A stretch of DNA of 64,000 bases from Sipunculus nudus. Its lineage: Eukaryota; Annelida; Sipuncula; Golfingiida; Sipunculidae. The position numbers and the translations under genes are program-made. Every line of letters starts with the position of its first letter. Positions within the stretch are counted from its first letter, which is position 1. Below, one piece after another: positions 1-11,527 of this stretch. The notes beneath the pieces are model-generated. The model was not told the origin of the DNA. It did not search any database and saw nothing but the letters and a program-made list of their open reading frames with translations. Location: positions 34,756,214 to 34,820,213 of the forward strand of contig CM049320.1 of assembly GCA_026874595.1 (NCBI GenBank), read 5' to 3'.

Positions 1-592
1 AGTTATTATAATGTTTGTACAAACTATATGTAAAATAAATACAGTTTAAAAAGCTCAGTTACTAGATGAAACTAACAGAAAAAAAATATGTACTGTAAAA
101 TTCCTAACAGAAGCTGCATCCTTATTACAATAGCACCCTGACTTTAAGGTTCCATGCATGGAATAACCATTCGGATTTTGTTTAGCAAGTGACTATACTA
201 TAAGTAAGAAGTTGTATGATTTACATCATTTTTTGTCTGCTGGTTTTATTGTCAGGCTACAGAATTTAGCAAATATCATTATACCAGCGGTATACCCATT
301 ATTTTGACATGTGAACTGTGACATCCAAGTTTAAGTGTGAACGCTAAATGGTAGCCTCCATGAGTGGTTTATGTAAACGGTATGAAATAAACTTGTCTAG
401 GTTTGATAAGGGCAATGGGACATGACACAAAAGTACAAAGAGGACAACTTCCAGGTGAGAGTCTTTCTGCAGAGAAAGTTTTGTGGTAAGAAGTGTACAG
501 TCAGAGTTTAGAACAGAATAATGTTTTTTTGGAGCCACTCCTAAATTCTTAAATAAACGTAGGATGCATTAATAAGAAAAACTTAATTTCAG
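1..592. other. No gene seen (probable intron)
   Basis: AT-rich sequence ending in a splice acceptor at 591-592 (pyrimidine-rich stretch then AG). I see no coding exon or recognisable repeat. It is most likely intron of the plus-strand gene whose next exon starts at 593. Confidence 0.5.
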
Positions 593-2682
593 GTTATGGG
601 TCTGTCAATGGCAGTGAGGATGCTCTCTCTGTCTCATCAACGCGGACTTGCGACAGTGGTATCTGGTCAGAGAATGGCACAGGATCCCGTCTTTTTGGTC
701 CGGCACCAAGCAACACTCCACATTCCCAGGGCCATCCTGGTCCCCAAAGCTCAAACTCCAAGACAAAAAACAGCCAAAGGGCAAATGTAAGTAACAGTTC
801 AAATATGGAAAACTCAAAGACATTTAAACATTGCAAGCACTCGAGATAGTTCAGACATCACAAACTCAAAGACAGTTCAAACATTACAAACTCATAGACA
901 ATTAAACATTACAAACTCAAAGAATATTCAAACATGGTAAAATCAAAGACTTTTCAAACATTAAAGTCTCCAATACAAAAAAAAAAAACAGCCACAGTAT
1001 TAATTCAAGGATTTTATATTAAAAAAAAAATTGTCACCTGGCCAATGTACATATCAGCTGAAACACTGCAAACTTCAACACAGTTAAAATGTAGTAACTC
1101 CTAAGACAAAAAGCAGGCTGTGGGTGTACCTAGTAATTAATTCTCCATCATTAGATACAGGATGAAATTAAGTATTGAACATCACTGATTAGTTACGTGT
1201 GACCTGTGCAGGACCTCTCAATTACCTTCCACCCCACCCTTACAAAGATAATGTTGTATTTGAAAACTGGTGACCTTGACGTGAACAACAATGTCAAATC
1301 TGTGGAAATTGATGATCCCTAGTGAACACCATATCTTTTGAAATACTGCTTATTTTGCCCTGAAATTTTGGGATCTGGGCCAAGAGGGGAGAACTTTTTG
1401 GCAACTATGCAAGCAAAGCTATTCTAGTTTCTCTTTATACCATACCCATATCAAAGTAAAGGTGTTATACTGTACTTGTATTAAAGATCTACCAGGTTGT
1501 ACTTGATTTATTGCAATATTTAAAGGGACCTCTTTGTATACCAGGCATGTTATATTGTTACAGGGTGACATGAAAGCGGACCAAACTGTCTCGCTAGTGA
1601 AGCTTGCTTTTCTAGCGAAGCAGTTGGAACGCCGGACTTGTGCGCCGTCGACATGGGTGTGAATCCCAGATTGGCCCAGTATATTCCCCTGAATAATTTG
1701 TCTTCATAACAAAATGGGGGCTTGTCCGGGATGACGGTAACCTATGTGGCCCAGGGAATAAGCTCACCAAAGTGTGACTCCTGGGATAATTAGTCTTGTT
1801 CTGATAGCAGAATGCTATTAAGAGGGGGTGTGTTACGGGGTGACGTAAAAGCAGACTTAACTGTCTTGCTAGCGAATCTTGCTTTTCTAGCGAAGTGGTT
1901 GGAATGCCGGACTTATGCGCCACTGACATGGGTTTGAATCCTGGATCAGCCCAGTATTTTCCCCTGAATTATTTGTCTTTGTAACAATATATACATGAAC
2001 TTTGGGGTTTCACCTTAAAAAATTATGGTATCTGCCAATGTTTCATGCCAGAACCGTTTGCTTGCTTGTGTACACAAGTGAAAATATACTTTCACCTGGT
2101 GTAATCAGTGGTGAAAAACATGAACATAGCATGCACGTCACCTGGTGGCCATACTGCACAACTTCACAAATTAAGATTTTTCAAGCTATGAACCAGTGTT
2201 TCTGCTGTGTTTCTTCTTTCATCTTACTTCTTCTTGTTTGGGAGTTGTTGTGCATGCTCCAGATCAGACCCCTGGCCTCGCAGTCTTATCATGGTAAACA
2301 GACACCCATGGACTGAGTTAATTCTCACACACAACCATAACAATTTATAAAATAGTACAGTTTGGGAAATAAGTCTGGGTGCCAATATGGTGCTGCTAGG
2401 AAACATTTACCGGTATGTTAATCCAAAATGACCAAATAGCAGAAATAATAAACATTGTTGTAAATGTACATATAACTTTAAAACACTGAATTATGTTTTT
2501 GTCTTGTTTTATAGATGACAACAAGGGAAAAAAATAAATTGAAGAAATTGGAGAAGAAAAAGCGTGCTGAAGAGAGGCATCGGCAAAAAGTTCGGGGGAT
2601 TGAGCCACAGATGGAACTCTCTAGTGAGGAGGAAGAAACTACCACAGTGGTAACGAAGGAGATGGGAATGCTCAATATATAA
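593..2682 (+). CDS. Last two coding exons of an unidentified gene (3' end)
   Basis: Two exons are supported: 593-786 (acceptor AG before 593, donor GTAAGT after 786) and 2515-2682 (acceptor ATAG, stop TAA at 2680-2682). The frame needs one base from an upstream exon outside the window; the first exon then gives 64 codons beginning (x)-Y-G-S-V-N-G-S-E-D, rich in Ser, Gly, Asn and Pro, so probably disordered. It ends in phase 0 and joins directly to the second exon. The 55-residue tail starts MTTREKNKLKKLEKKKRAEE, a strongly charged Lys/Glu/Arg helix likely to be coiled coil, then an acidic SSEEEE run, and ends GMLNI. The ATG at 2515 is in frame but is a codon of the joined protein, not necessarily a start. 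I do not recognise the family. Possible polyadenylation signals (AATAAA) lie near 2960 and 3212. Confidence 0.55.
1613..1669 (+). promoter_or_regulatory. tRNA-like Pol III promoter in LTR1
   Basis: An A-box-like TAGCGAAGCAGTTGG starts at 1613 and a B-box-like GGTGTGAATCC at 1656. The 43-base offset is what positions 8 and 52 of a tRNA give. A D-arm-like stem GCG/CGC (1615-1617 with 1630-1632) and a T-arm-like TGGG/CCCA stem with a 7-base loop are visible. The anticodon arm and acceptor stem do not pair, so this is a promoter relic, not a working tRNA gene. Confidence 0.6.
1888..1944 (+). promoter_or_regulatory. tRNA-like Pol III promoter in LTR2
   Basis: Second copy of the module: A-box-like TAGCGAAGTGGTTGG at 1888 and B-box-like GGTTTGAATCC about 43 bases later. 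This B box is one base from the usual GGTTCGAATCC, so LTR2 is better preserved here than LTR1. Confidence 0.6.
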
Positions 2683-4079
2683 ATGTTATGTGATACTACC
2701 AGTATTGTTAAGCATTAGCATGGTTTATATTTAGTATGTGTGGGTTTGTTAAATAGATCTGAAGATCTGTTCAAAAACTGGAAGGAAAACCAAGCTGGTG
2801 CTAGGTAGTTAAGTTCTGTGTACTATAAATACCTATAGTAAAGGCCTGGGGTTCCTCTGTCAGGCCAAACTCCTAGAATATAAAGGACTAATTGTCTGAA
2901 CTGGCTGGCATCGCCCTCTCTGAAGCTTTCTGTTATGATGTTTTTGGTCAAACATAGATAATAAATATCCTTCAGTATTATCATACAACAGATCAGCTGA
3001 AAGAAAGTGAACTATAGATTATTATAGATATTGCAATTAAGCTGACCCCTTTTCCTGCCAGTAAAACTTCTTTTATATTTAATTTTCTTCAAAATAAACA
3101 TTAGGTTTTGTGATTTGTTTAGGAGCTTTCAGCACCTCAGTGGGTACTTCCCAACTCTGACGTGATGTAAGCCACAGGAAAACCCCATGTGACAAAAAAT
3201 GTTTAAGTCACAATAAAAGCATAGTATATTTGATACTACAGAGTCACATTTTCTGAAAGAATAAAAACAACATATATTGCTAGATATAAGTAAATTCCAA
3301 ACTCAGTCCATGACATCACACTTTTACCAGCCAATCACATGAAGGCCTGTCATGTGTCCTTCTCAGTTTTCCCGTCACATGACACTGGAGCATGTGGAAT
3401 ATGTTAACTTAAAGAGTCAAATTAGAATAGATGGTGTGGTTCTTCATGGGCTATGTGGTGGACCAGGGAAAGTATCATTTGACGGATATCTGTCTGGACA
3501 ACATGAAAGTTAAATAGAATTGGTTCAGTTTGTTTTCAGCTAGATATGTATACTAGATTTGGGTACCAGTGTGTCATTAAGCTTTAGAAATTATGTCAAA
3601 CATAGAATGATTAAGGAGAAGACACTGTAATGACGGAGATATGCTACTTGTTCTGGTATGAAATTCCATTTTCTCAACAAAGTATCCCTGGTTCCTCAGG
3701 AGCTTACACATTCAGAAAAAATATTGCAGTCATGCATTGTAATACTGGCAAGATAGGCAAGGTTCATAAATGGCTTGGAATTCATGAAAAGAGGTTTATT
3801 ACAAATATATAGTATTTCCAGGTCATGAAAACCACTAGCAAAACTTGAACATTGGATTAAAACTTGGGTACAGTGGTAAGTACCATGTAGATTGTTTTGT
3901 TCATAACCACTGCCCCTTCAGTTAACTTGAAGTCTCATTTTGTATTAGCCTGAGAAGTAACCTGCGTGCTCTGAGAGAATCCTTTTGAGTGGTCACTTAG
4001 CTAATGCATTATTCATGATATGTATAAAGACATTATACAGATGACAGTCAGGTATTTGAATCAGGGTCGTTAATATTTG
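2683..4079. other. 3' UTR then no gene seen
   Basis: Holds the probable 3' UTR of the preceding gene with AATAAA-type signals, then AT-rich sequence. A short open frame at 3630-3812 has no splice context or recognisable motif and is not called. Confidence 0.4.
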
Positions 4080-4740
4080 CAAAAAGGTTACAAAGATGGT
4101 CTGTACGTGAAGATATGTTGGAAAGATGGTCTTAATATTAAAATGGTCTGAAAGATGGTCTTTATGTAAAGATGGTTTGAAAGATGGTCTCGATATTGAG
4201 TTGGTCTGAAAGATGGTCTCTATGTTAAAATGAAGTTAAGATGGTTTGAAAGATGATTTTTATGTTAAGATGGTCTGAAAGATGGCTTTGATGTTAAGAT
4301 GGTCTGAAATATGGTCTTTATGTTAAGATGGTCTGAAAGATGGTCTTTATGTTAAAATGGTCCTCAGTCAGGTGACCTGGACAGTCCAGGGGTAAAACGC
4401 TCGGCCCTGTCCGCTGGGGACCCAGGTTTAAACCTAGGCATGGCCAAGAGAGTGGGTTATTGATGCCCGTCCAAGGTCAGTGGTTTTCTCTGGGTTCTCC
4501 AGTTTCCTCCACCCCTACAGACTACCAAACGCCACCGTCTGTGTCATGGAGAGAGTCGTGATTTCTGTAGTAAATAAATATGTGTATAATCTATGTAAAA
4601 TTAATGAGTTTATATTAAAGTCTAAAGGCAGAGATAGTCTGAAAGTTACTTTTAATGTTACAGTTTTCTGGCAGACTGTCTTATTGGTTATGTTGGCGGC
4701 CTATATGTTAAAATGGTCTGGCAAATGGTCTGAATGTTGA
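4080..4740 (+). repeat. About 30-bp minisatellite split by a SINE
   Basis: Roughly ten imperfect copies of a unit like AAGATGGTCTGAAAGATGGT plus CTTTATGTTA run from about 4080 to 4362. After a SINE insertion (about 4368-4640) decayed units resume (for example TATGTTAAAATGGTCTGGCA near 4700) to about 4740. Confidence 0.8.
4368..4640 (+). mobile_element. tRNA-derived SINE inserted in the minisatellite
   Basis: The head resembles a tRNA: GTCCAGGGGTAAAACGCTCG (A-box region) followed by a B-box-like GGTTTAAACCT near 4430. The body contains TTCTCTGGGTTCTCCAGTTT, which resembles the conserved core shared by many marine-invertebrate SINEs. The tail is AT-rich. It interrupts the array, so it inserted after the array formed. 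Confidence 0.65.
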
Positions 4741-5465
4741 GATTTCTTAAATTTGAATCGTTGACTTTTGTATGATTTAGTATTGGTTGTTATACCTTAG
4801 GTGAGCACCATAAGGACTGGTAAATATGATTGATACCTGCAGCAAGCCACTTGCAGTAAGGAAAAGTATTTTTGTTTCTTATGTCAAATAATCTACACTA
4901 AGCATCTAGAGAACTTCGGATGTGTGTGTGTGCTCTCACTGAGACTGTACATTAATAGATATATAATTATAAAAAATTACATAACATACATTGCTTACCC
5001 AAAGAATCAGTACACTAAATCAAAGCAAACATTGTTTGCAAATGGATTCTTGTTGAACTTAGCAAAGTCAGTAATTACAGCGATAATGCCATTAGGGTAG
5101 GCTGTTGGAGAAGTCAATAATTACTCTTAGCCCAGGTTTGGTAATAGTTCCAATATATGGATGTTTCATTGGTAATAGCTCCAATAATACATTCATATTT
5201 TTCAGAAGAAAGTATGGAATTAAATAATTCCAGCTTACAATAGCCTATTAATGGTAATTTAGCAGTGCTTTAAATATTGTATTTCTGTATGAAGCCAATA
5301 AAAGACTAGATTATTCATCTGCTTGTATAATATGTCTTAAAATAACTTCATAGACAGGTACAGTATGTAAATATTGTAACATTTTATGTGGCTTGCAGAT
5401 TAAGAATAGCTTAAATTCAATTTATCTGTGTTACTAGTTTATGAAGTTTCTATTTATTTCTGTGG
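4741..5465. other. No gene seen
   Basis: AT-rich, without a supported exon, RNA gene or element. Confidence 0.4.
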
Positions 5466-5900
5466 TGATTCTTGTCAGAGCCCTTGATGATCATACTGAT
5501 TCATGTCAGAGCATTTGATGATGATACAGATTCATGTCAGAGCCATTGATGATCATACTGATTCATGTCAGCGCCATTGATGATCATACTGATTCATGTC
5601 ACAGCCATTGGTGATCATACTAATTAATATCAGAGCCATTGGTAATCATACTGATTAATGTCAGAGCCATTGGTGATCATACTGATTCATGTCAGAGCCA
5701 TTGATGATCATACTGATTCATGTCACAGCCATTGGTGATCATACTGATTGTCAGACCCATTGATGATCACACTAATTAATGTCAGAGCCATTGATGATCA
5801 TACTGATTCATGTCAGAGCCATTGATGATCATGTTGATTCTTGTCAGATTAATTGCTTATCATATCAGTTCTTGTCAGAGCAATCAACAATCATACCAGT
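5466..5900 (+). repeat. 31-bp minisatellite
   Basis: About 14 tandem copies of a 31-bp unit (GATTCATGTCAGAGCCATTG followed by ATGATCATACT), with point changes and a few short deletions, decaying at the 3' end. Open frames across it are artefacts of the repeat. Confidence 0.88.
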
Positions 5901-6084
5901 CAGGGCCATTGATGATTTTATTAGTCCCCTTGCATCAGGCATTATTTAGATACTGTGACAAATTGCAGCAGCTGGAGTTTTCATACTGCACATGCAGTAC
6001 AACAGTGGATATCTCGAGAGACTCAAAGCTGGGGGAATTTTAATTACCCAGTAGCAGCGAATTGATGTATCTGAATGCACATGG

Positions 6085-6549
6085 TTAAAGCCAGCTATTC
6101 ACCTGCTTTTTCTGTAGAATTTATATATGATTCCTGGCTTACTCTGCATATGTATTAATTAACTGTAGGAAATTCTGTTAAGAAAAGTTCTTATAACGGC
6201 TCTGTGACGAATGTATTAGCTTGTTTATCTGCAAGCTATTAGTAAACATGATACATGCACCAATGTTGACAACAGGAACACCTGTTAACCTACGGTGGTG
6301 TGCGAAAGCTGAAAGGTCATTGGTTGCAAAACACCCTTTGCAAAACTGGTTTGTCTGCTTTGTTGCCAGATATCCTTGCTTAATGTGTTTTAGCGGGCCC
6401 CGACATATTATAAACATGCAGATACAAACAAAATAAACAGCCTGTGTGTGGTGGGCTTGGCATTTTATGGCCTATTTTAAATTATAGGTTCATGTTGTTA
6501 TAATGATGGATATATAATAGACATCATATTTCTGAATAGGACCCTTTAA
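6085..6549 (+). mobile_element. TTAA-flanked MITE, family A copy 1
   Basis: A 460-bp non-autonomous element starting TTAAAGCCAGCTATTCACCT and ending ATAGGACCCTTTAA. Similar sequence recurs at 16359-16832, about 30314-30752 and 31094-31563. The imperfect terminal inverted repeats and TTAA ends suggest a piggyBac-like MITE; the superfamily is inference. Confidence 0.7.
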
Positions 6550-7831
6550 GTCAGGTCTCAGGCTATTATTTTTGGGATCTGATTAATATTGTGAGATCTT
6601 GAATAAAGATGTATGTTGCTCTTAACCTGCAGGTATAACCAAGTAATGCATTTAGCATTCACTGAAATGTGAAATTTCCTTTGGGAGAAGCGGTCTCAGG
6701 TTATTATGTCATGGACATATTACACTGTAATTACTGACAGTGTAGCTGCATTTAGGGAAAATGAGAGTGTTGGGTCAATAATGAAAACCCTGTGTTTTGT
6801 TTTATTCATGACAGATATGAGTCAATGGTTATAGCTTTGTCAATAAACACAGGCTACAGATTTGTGGATGAATGCTGTGTCTGCAGTTTGAGTCCTTAAT
6901 GTATTGACAGCAGAATTATATAAAAAAATACATATATACAGATATTTTGACAGAGAGAGACAGAGAGAGGGAGAAGGAGGGAAGAAGGAGGATTGTATTA
7001 GGAGTCACACTTAAGCATCATAATATGTGTACATTTTTTTTTACAATTTTTCAGTTTGCTAATGTGTGCACCTCCCTTGAATATATCATGAGAAGATGTC
7101 AAAATTCAACATATTTGTTCCCAACTGATTAATATACCTGTAAGGAAAAGGTATAGAATAAACTTGCCCACTGTCTCCACACATTTTTGTCCATAGAACC
7201 ATTTATTATCTCTGAAATGGTCCACATATTTTTCCTCAATTATGGGGATGGGGGGGAACCCTTAGAGAGAGGAGACATTTTACTGTTGAAAAAAAAATTC
7301 ATTTTATTTTTTTTTGTTATTGTTAAAAGTATTATTCAAGGAACTAGTGGCAACTGTGACATCTAAAACATGGTCACACTAAAGGTATTGATTATGAATA
7401 TTAACTTGTCAAAGACCATGAAAAATCAACTGATACAAATGTCATACTGAACACACACACACAATTATATGCACATTGTTAAGGAAAATCTTTCTTGCCA
7501 GATTATATCATTTTTTTTTGCTCAAGTATATGTGATATCATAATAATACGTACCCCTGCATGTATGTTATTAAGTATAGTGGCTGACCTCATGTTTCACA
7601 CAGTATCACTTGTTCTCGGGCACCTCTTTTTTCATATTTTCATATTAAAAAACTTTAAGGACTAGAGTATCAAGTCGTAGACAGTTACAGACAACTGTAC
7701 CTATTATTAACCAGTACACATCAGTAGCAAGCAGCCACAGAGAATCTTGTTGTGTGAGAGGTCATCAGTTCCTGTGATTATTTAAGTGGTGGCAAATTGT
7801 GGGAAAGGGTCACAGTTGAAAACAGATGATA
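6550..7831. other. No gene seen; short GA-rich tract
   Basis: AT-rich sequence with a GA-rich tract at about 6948-6990 and poly-T/poly-A runs. No exon supported. Confidence 0.4.
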
Positions 7832-7982
7832 CAGTTGAACCTGTCTTATAAGACCATAGGTCCAATAAGACAACCCTAGCAATCACAGTTGTTATATAAC
7901 TGATCTGTCCTGTAAGACCACCTTTGAATTAAAACCACTTTTGACCAGTCTCATGGATGGTCTCACAACACAGGTTTCACTG
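7832..7982. mobile_element. TA-flanked MITE, family B copy 1
   Basis: Left end CAGTTGAACCTGTCTTATAA; the reverse complement of the right end reads CAGTGAAACCTGTGTTGTGA. Both ends are flanked by TA (7830-7831 and 7983-7984). TA duplication and CAGT ends fit a pogo/Tc1-mariner-type MITE. Relatives lie at 32329-32560, 43066-43413 and 63088-63265. Confidence 0.75.
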
Positions 7983-8329
7983 TATCTGCATATAATACCT
8001 CATACAGCTCACTTACAAAATCCTTCTGTGACAAATAACTTTTTCCAGGCTTTGGCATAACACAACAGAAAAAAGATATGGCTGAAATTGAGCCCTCGGA
8101 TCGTTTGTTTCCCAGAAATGACATTTCTTGCTCTTGTGGCATTCCTCAAGTCTGGCATGCCTCAAAAGATGAACTCACACACACAAGCAATGACATTTTT
8201 CTGAACTGTCACGACAGTCAGTGCACATTGATCAGTCCCTTGAAAAATAATGAACTATTGGTTCTCCATATAAAAACTTTGTGGTTGTCAATAACAGGAA
8301 TAATCTGCCCTTGGACAAACCTGCCTATG

Positions 8330-8760
8330 TGTGTGTGAGACAGAGAGAGAGACTGACAAGGAGAGAGTGATGTCCAGCAAGACAGAGAGAAAAGGAGAGG
8401 CAGAGAGAGAGATAGAAAGAAACACACAGAAAGACAGATAGAAAGTAAGCCAGAGGCACAGTTAGAGAGGACAGTGAGAGACAGGAACATAAAGAGAGGA
8501 AGAGAAAGAAAAAAAAAAAGAGGCAACCAGAGGCACAGTGAGAGAGGAAGACAGACAGAAAGACAATGAGAGAAAGACAGAGGCACAGTGAGACAGACTG
8601 AAAGAGAGAAAGAGGCACAGAGAGAGAAAGACAAGAGGAACAGAGAGAGAGAGAGAGAGAGAGAATTAAAGCCAGAGAGTTAATTAGTAATACATGTGTA
8701 TGCTAGAGAGAGAGATGGGGGGGGGGGGGGGGGGAGAGAGAAAGAGAGATAGGAAGGATA
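8330..8760 (+). repeat. GA-rich low-complexity tract with a poly-G run
   Basis: About 400 bases of imperfect GAGA/CAGAGA repeats, a clean (GA) run near 8645-8664 and an 18-base poly-G at 8717-8734. Long Ser/Leu-rich open frames on the minus strand here are artefacts of the repeat. Confidence 0.85.
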
Positions 8761-10119
8761 AAGGAAAGATTATCATTAATATTTTCAAAATGTCACAGGA
8801 GGGTTAATGTATTATGATACATGACAGGTTTTCACTTAACCTCAGTTGTGTGTGTTCTAGTTTGACAGAGGAGTACATTTAGGTCTATATTAACTGTCAA
8901 TTAAGTGCTTCATTGATAAAAATACAATTAGTGCAGAAATAAAAGATACACTGATACAGTCAAATGTTGTAGTTGGTTGTGAAGTAGTGTTTTATCCAAG
9001 TAGGCAGTTGTGTGAAAAAAAATGTTAATTTTCTTTTTGAAAATGTTGAAAGTTACTAAAGTTAATTTTAAAGCTTGGAGCACAAACACAGTTTGAACAT
9101 GTAGTTATATGTATTATGTACTTGCCTGCATACACTGTACAAAGAAAATATATCATTTTGAAATCATAACATTCAGTAGGGTATTACAAGAGATACCTGT
9201 GATAGTGTGAACTGTATAAACTTCATAGTTAGATATTTATATGTAAATTTTGTTATTGTTAGGTAACGTTATGGATTTACTTTTGCTTTAAAGCCAAAAT
9301 GATATGTTAGAATGGCTTGAAAAGAAGTACATACATGTGCAGGAACTGCTGGTTCAACCATTGAGTGGACTCATTGAGTGTTAAGTTAATTTAAATGACG
9401 TGATCTCTATGTCACTTTGTGTTGTCTGGCTATCATATTTATGAAATGGTTGTTTTAACCACTTCCAGAATGTTGTTTTAACCACTTCCAGAATGTGTTT
9501 TCATTGTATATGTTAAAATACAAACAAGTATGATTATGGATAAAGAAAAAATTAGTATGGAGCAAAACATGAAAGATATATTATACAGCCAGTACAATTG
9601 TGTGGATTTAGTGTGAAAACAACTCATGCTCAATCTCATTAAAACATGGTCCACTGCTAATCTTACATTTTTGACGGATTCATTTCCTGCTATTTCATGT
9701 ATATCACTGTAATTACGTATATTTAATAATATTATTTATGTGGTAACAAAATATCTGTCTTAATAGAAACTCTGTCTTAATAGATTTGGAGTTTTTATTA
9801 CATATTCAAGGTCAGCCAATTATAAAATCTATCCTCTGTGATGTGTGAGTTACAGGAGAAAACTATTCAATGGGAAAGCCCAGGGACAGAGAAAATGCTT
9901 AAATAAGTCATCATTTGTATAATCATCAGATATATTTAACTAAAATCAATCTACAAATTCCAAGTTTTAAATTTGTATGAAATTTTTGATAGCTGATATT
10001 TAGGTATGTACTGCTGTTTATAATAATTTAAAATTCAATTAACTTACATACCAGCATTTGCCCTCATGGCATTTTAGCCACATGATTTCCCCTTCATATA
10101 TCTATACCATCTATATAAT
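8761..10119. other. No gene seen; 24-bp tandem duplication
   Basis: AT-rich. A 24-bp segment (TGTTTTAACCACTTCCAGAA and flanks) is duplicated in tandem at about 9448-9496. Nothing else recognised. Confidence 0.4.
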
Positions 10120-10950
10120 GGTTTTCTAGTTGCCAGTATACTATTTTTGAGGAAATAATGGTTTACTAGAAATTGATTTGTAGGTGCCAGTGTCCTTCCT
10201 GGATAAAAAAAATCATGTTTAAAACAAAGGAATAAAGCTGAGATCCCATATGCAAAGAATGTAGATCCGGCATGTGGATATAAATTTATATTGACTTAAT
10301 ATGTAAAGTGAGTTTTGGATCCAGCATGTGTATCTGGCAAAATGAATCATTACATGTAGTGAATTTTTGCTGGTTCGGCATGGTATCCCAAAGCGACAGA
10401 GATATTCATGTTGCCCAGCTGGAACATATGAAGTCTCTCAACACTGATTCCGCATGTGGCATTCTTTGCATATGGAATCTGAATTAGCTTAATACAGGTT
10501 ACAGTATAGTTTTTTTTTTAAAAAAGTCTGTGTAAATAAGCTGTGGAGATATAGGCACCAGCATATTATTTCCAAAAAATCATTGTCCTTTTGCTAGGAT
10601 GATGTAGATGTTTCAACTTTCCAGGAAATCATAATTTGCTAATTGATGTTGTTTTGGATATGTCATTAAATTGCCATCCGTCTATAAAAATGATTTGTTA
10701 AGTGTGCTGTTGTTGGTGCCAGTGTCTCCTTTTCCAAGAAATCTCATTTTACACAAAATATTATTCTAAGTGCCAATTTTCTTATGTCTTATGAAAATAT
10801 GGTTTACAGGAATGTTGTGGATACTAATAAGCCCATGTCTAAGAAATTGGTTTAGCAAATGTCAGTTTCCTCTTTTTCCAAGAAATCATAGTGAAGAAGA
10901 AATCAGATTCTAGGTACCAGAGTTGTGTTTTACATGAAATCATGTCAACC
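10120..10950 (+). repeat. Degenerate satellite-like array, interrupted by a MITE
   Basis: At least six decayed copies of a theme like TAGGTGCCAGTGTCCTTTTT then CCAAGAAATCATGG: examples begin near 10130, 10183, 10553, 10716, 10770, 10861 and 10913. Spacing is irregular (about 50-110 bp). A MITE sits at about 10233-10492. Confidence 0.55.
10233..10492. mobile_element. MITE with TIR like GCTAAGATTCCATATGCA, copy 1
   Basis: The left end GCTGAGATCCCATATGCAAA is mirrored at the right end by the reverse complement of TTTGCATATGGAATCTGAAT. A second copy lies at about 51917-52174. Confidence 0.65.
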
Positions 10951-11479
10951 ATGAATGGATTGTTGAGGGAGAAAAATAGTTACGACAAAAAAAGTTTTAA
11001 GTGTTTTGGGGTTTTGTAAGACATCACATCTGTCATCACATCTTGAAATGGTTGCAGTATGACAGATGTTAAATTATTACAATTAAGTCAGCTGTGTTTT
11101 GATGAGTTTTAATTTATGGTTAAATATCACCCTCTAATTTGTTTAATTTGTATCAGATTAAGCTCATGTTATGTGTAAACAAAGGGCATTTAGTGATACT
11201 GCTGATCACAATGTATGTACAAATGTATGTAGCATCCTCTGTTTGGTCAAATTACATTTTACACATACACACACACACATATATATACACATTAAAACTT
11301 CATTATGTTGTTTTCACAAGGTCAAATATCCCACGTGTCAAAGTAATACACTACAGAGCCCTTCAAAATTTGCTGCAGTTATTACAAAAACTTGTTTGCT
11401 TTACAGAGATGTACTGTAATATTTTGTTGGTCCCTCATAGAAGGGTTTACTGTATACATGTGTATGTTATGTATATATG

Positions 11480-11527
<48 letters not shown>

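Larger units (their letters stand above)
1556..1986 (+). mobile_element. Miniature LTR retrotransposon (TRIM) with tRNA-like promoter in its LTRs
   Basis: Complete 431-bp element inside the intron 787-2514. LTR1 is 1556-1711 and LTR2 is 1831-1986, both 156 bp, about 84% identical by my hand alignment, each starting TGTTAC and ending TAACA. A primer-binding site, TGGGGGCTTGTCCGGGAT, lies at 1715-1732, three bases after LTR1; it matches 17 of 18 bases of the complement of the tRNA-Pro 3' end. A purine-rich tract (AAGAGGGGG, about 1819-1828) ends just before LTR2. The flanks carry a 4-bp duplication ATAT (1552-1555 and 1987-1990). The 119-bp interior has no coding capacity, so the element would need enzymes from another LTR element. 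Each LTR contains a tRNA-like module, annotated separately. LTR differences are mostly transitions, so the insertion is old. Confidence 0.82.

Noticed and set aside
1612-1929. 105-codon minus-strand open frame
   Set aside because: Antisense to the miniature LTR element; explained by it.
8218-8634. 138-codon minus-strand Ser/Leu-rich open frame
   Set aside because: Lies wholly on GA-rich simple repeat; composition follows the repeat.
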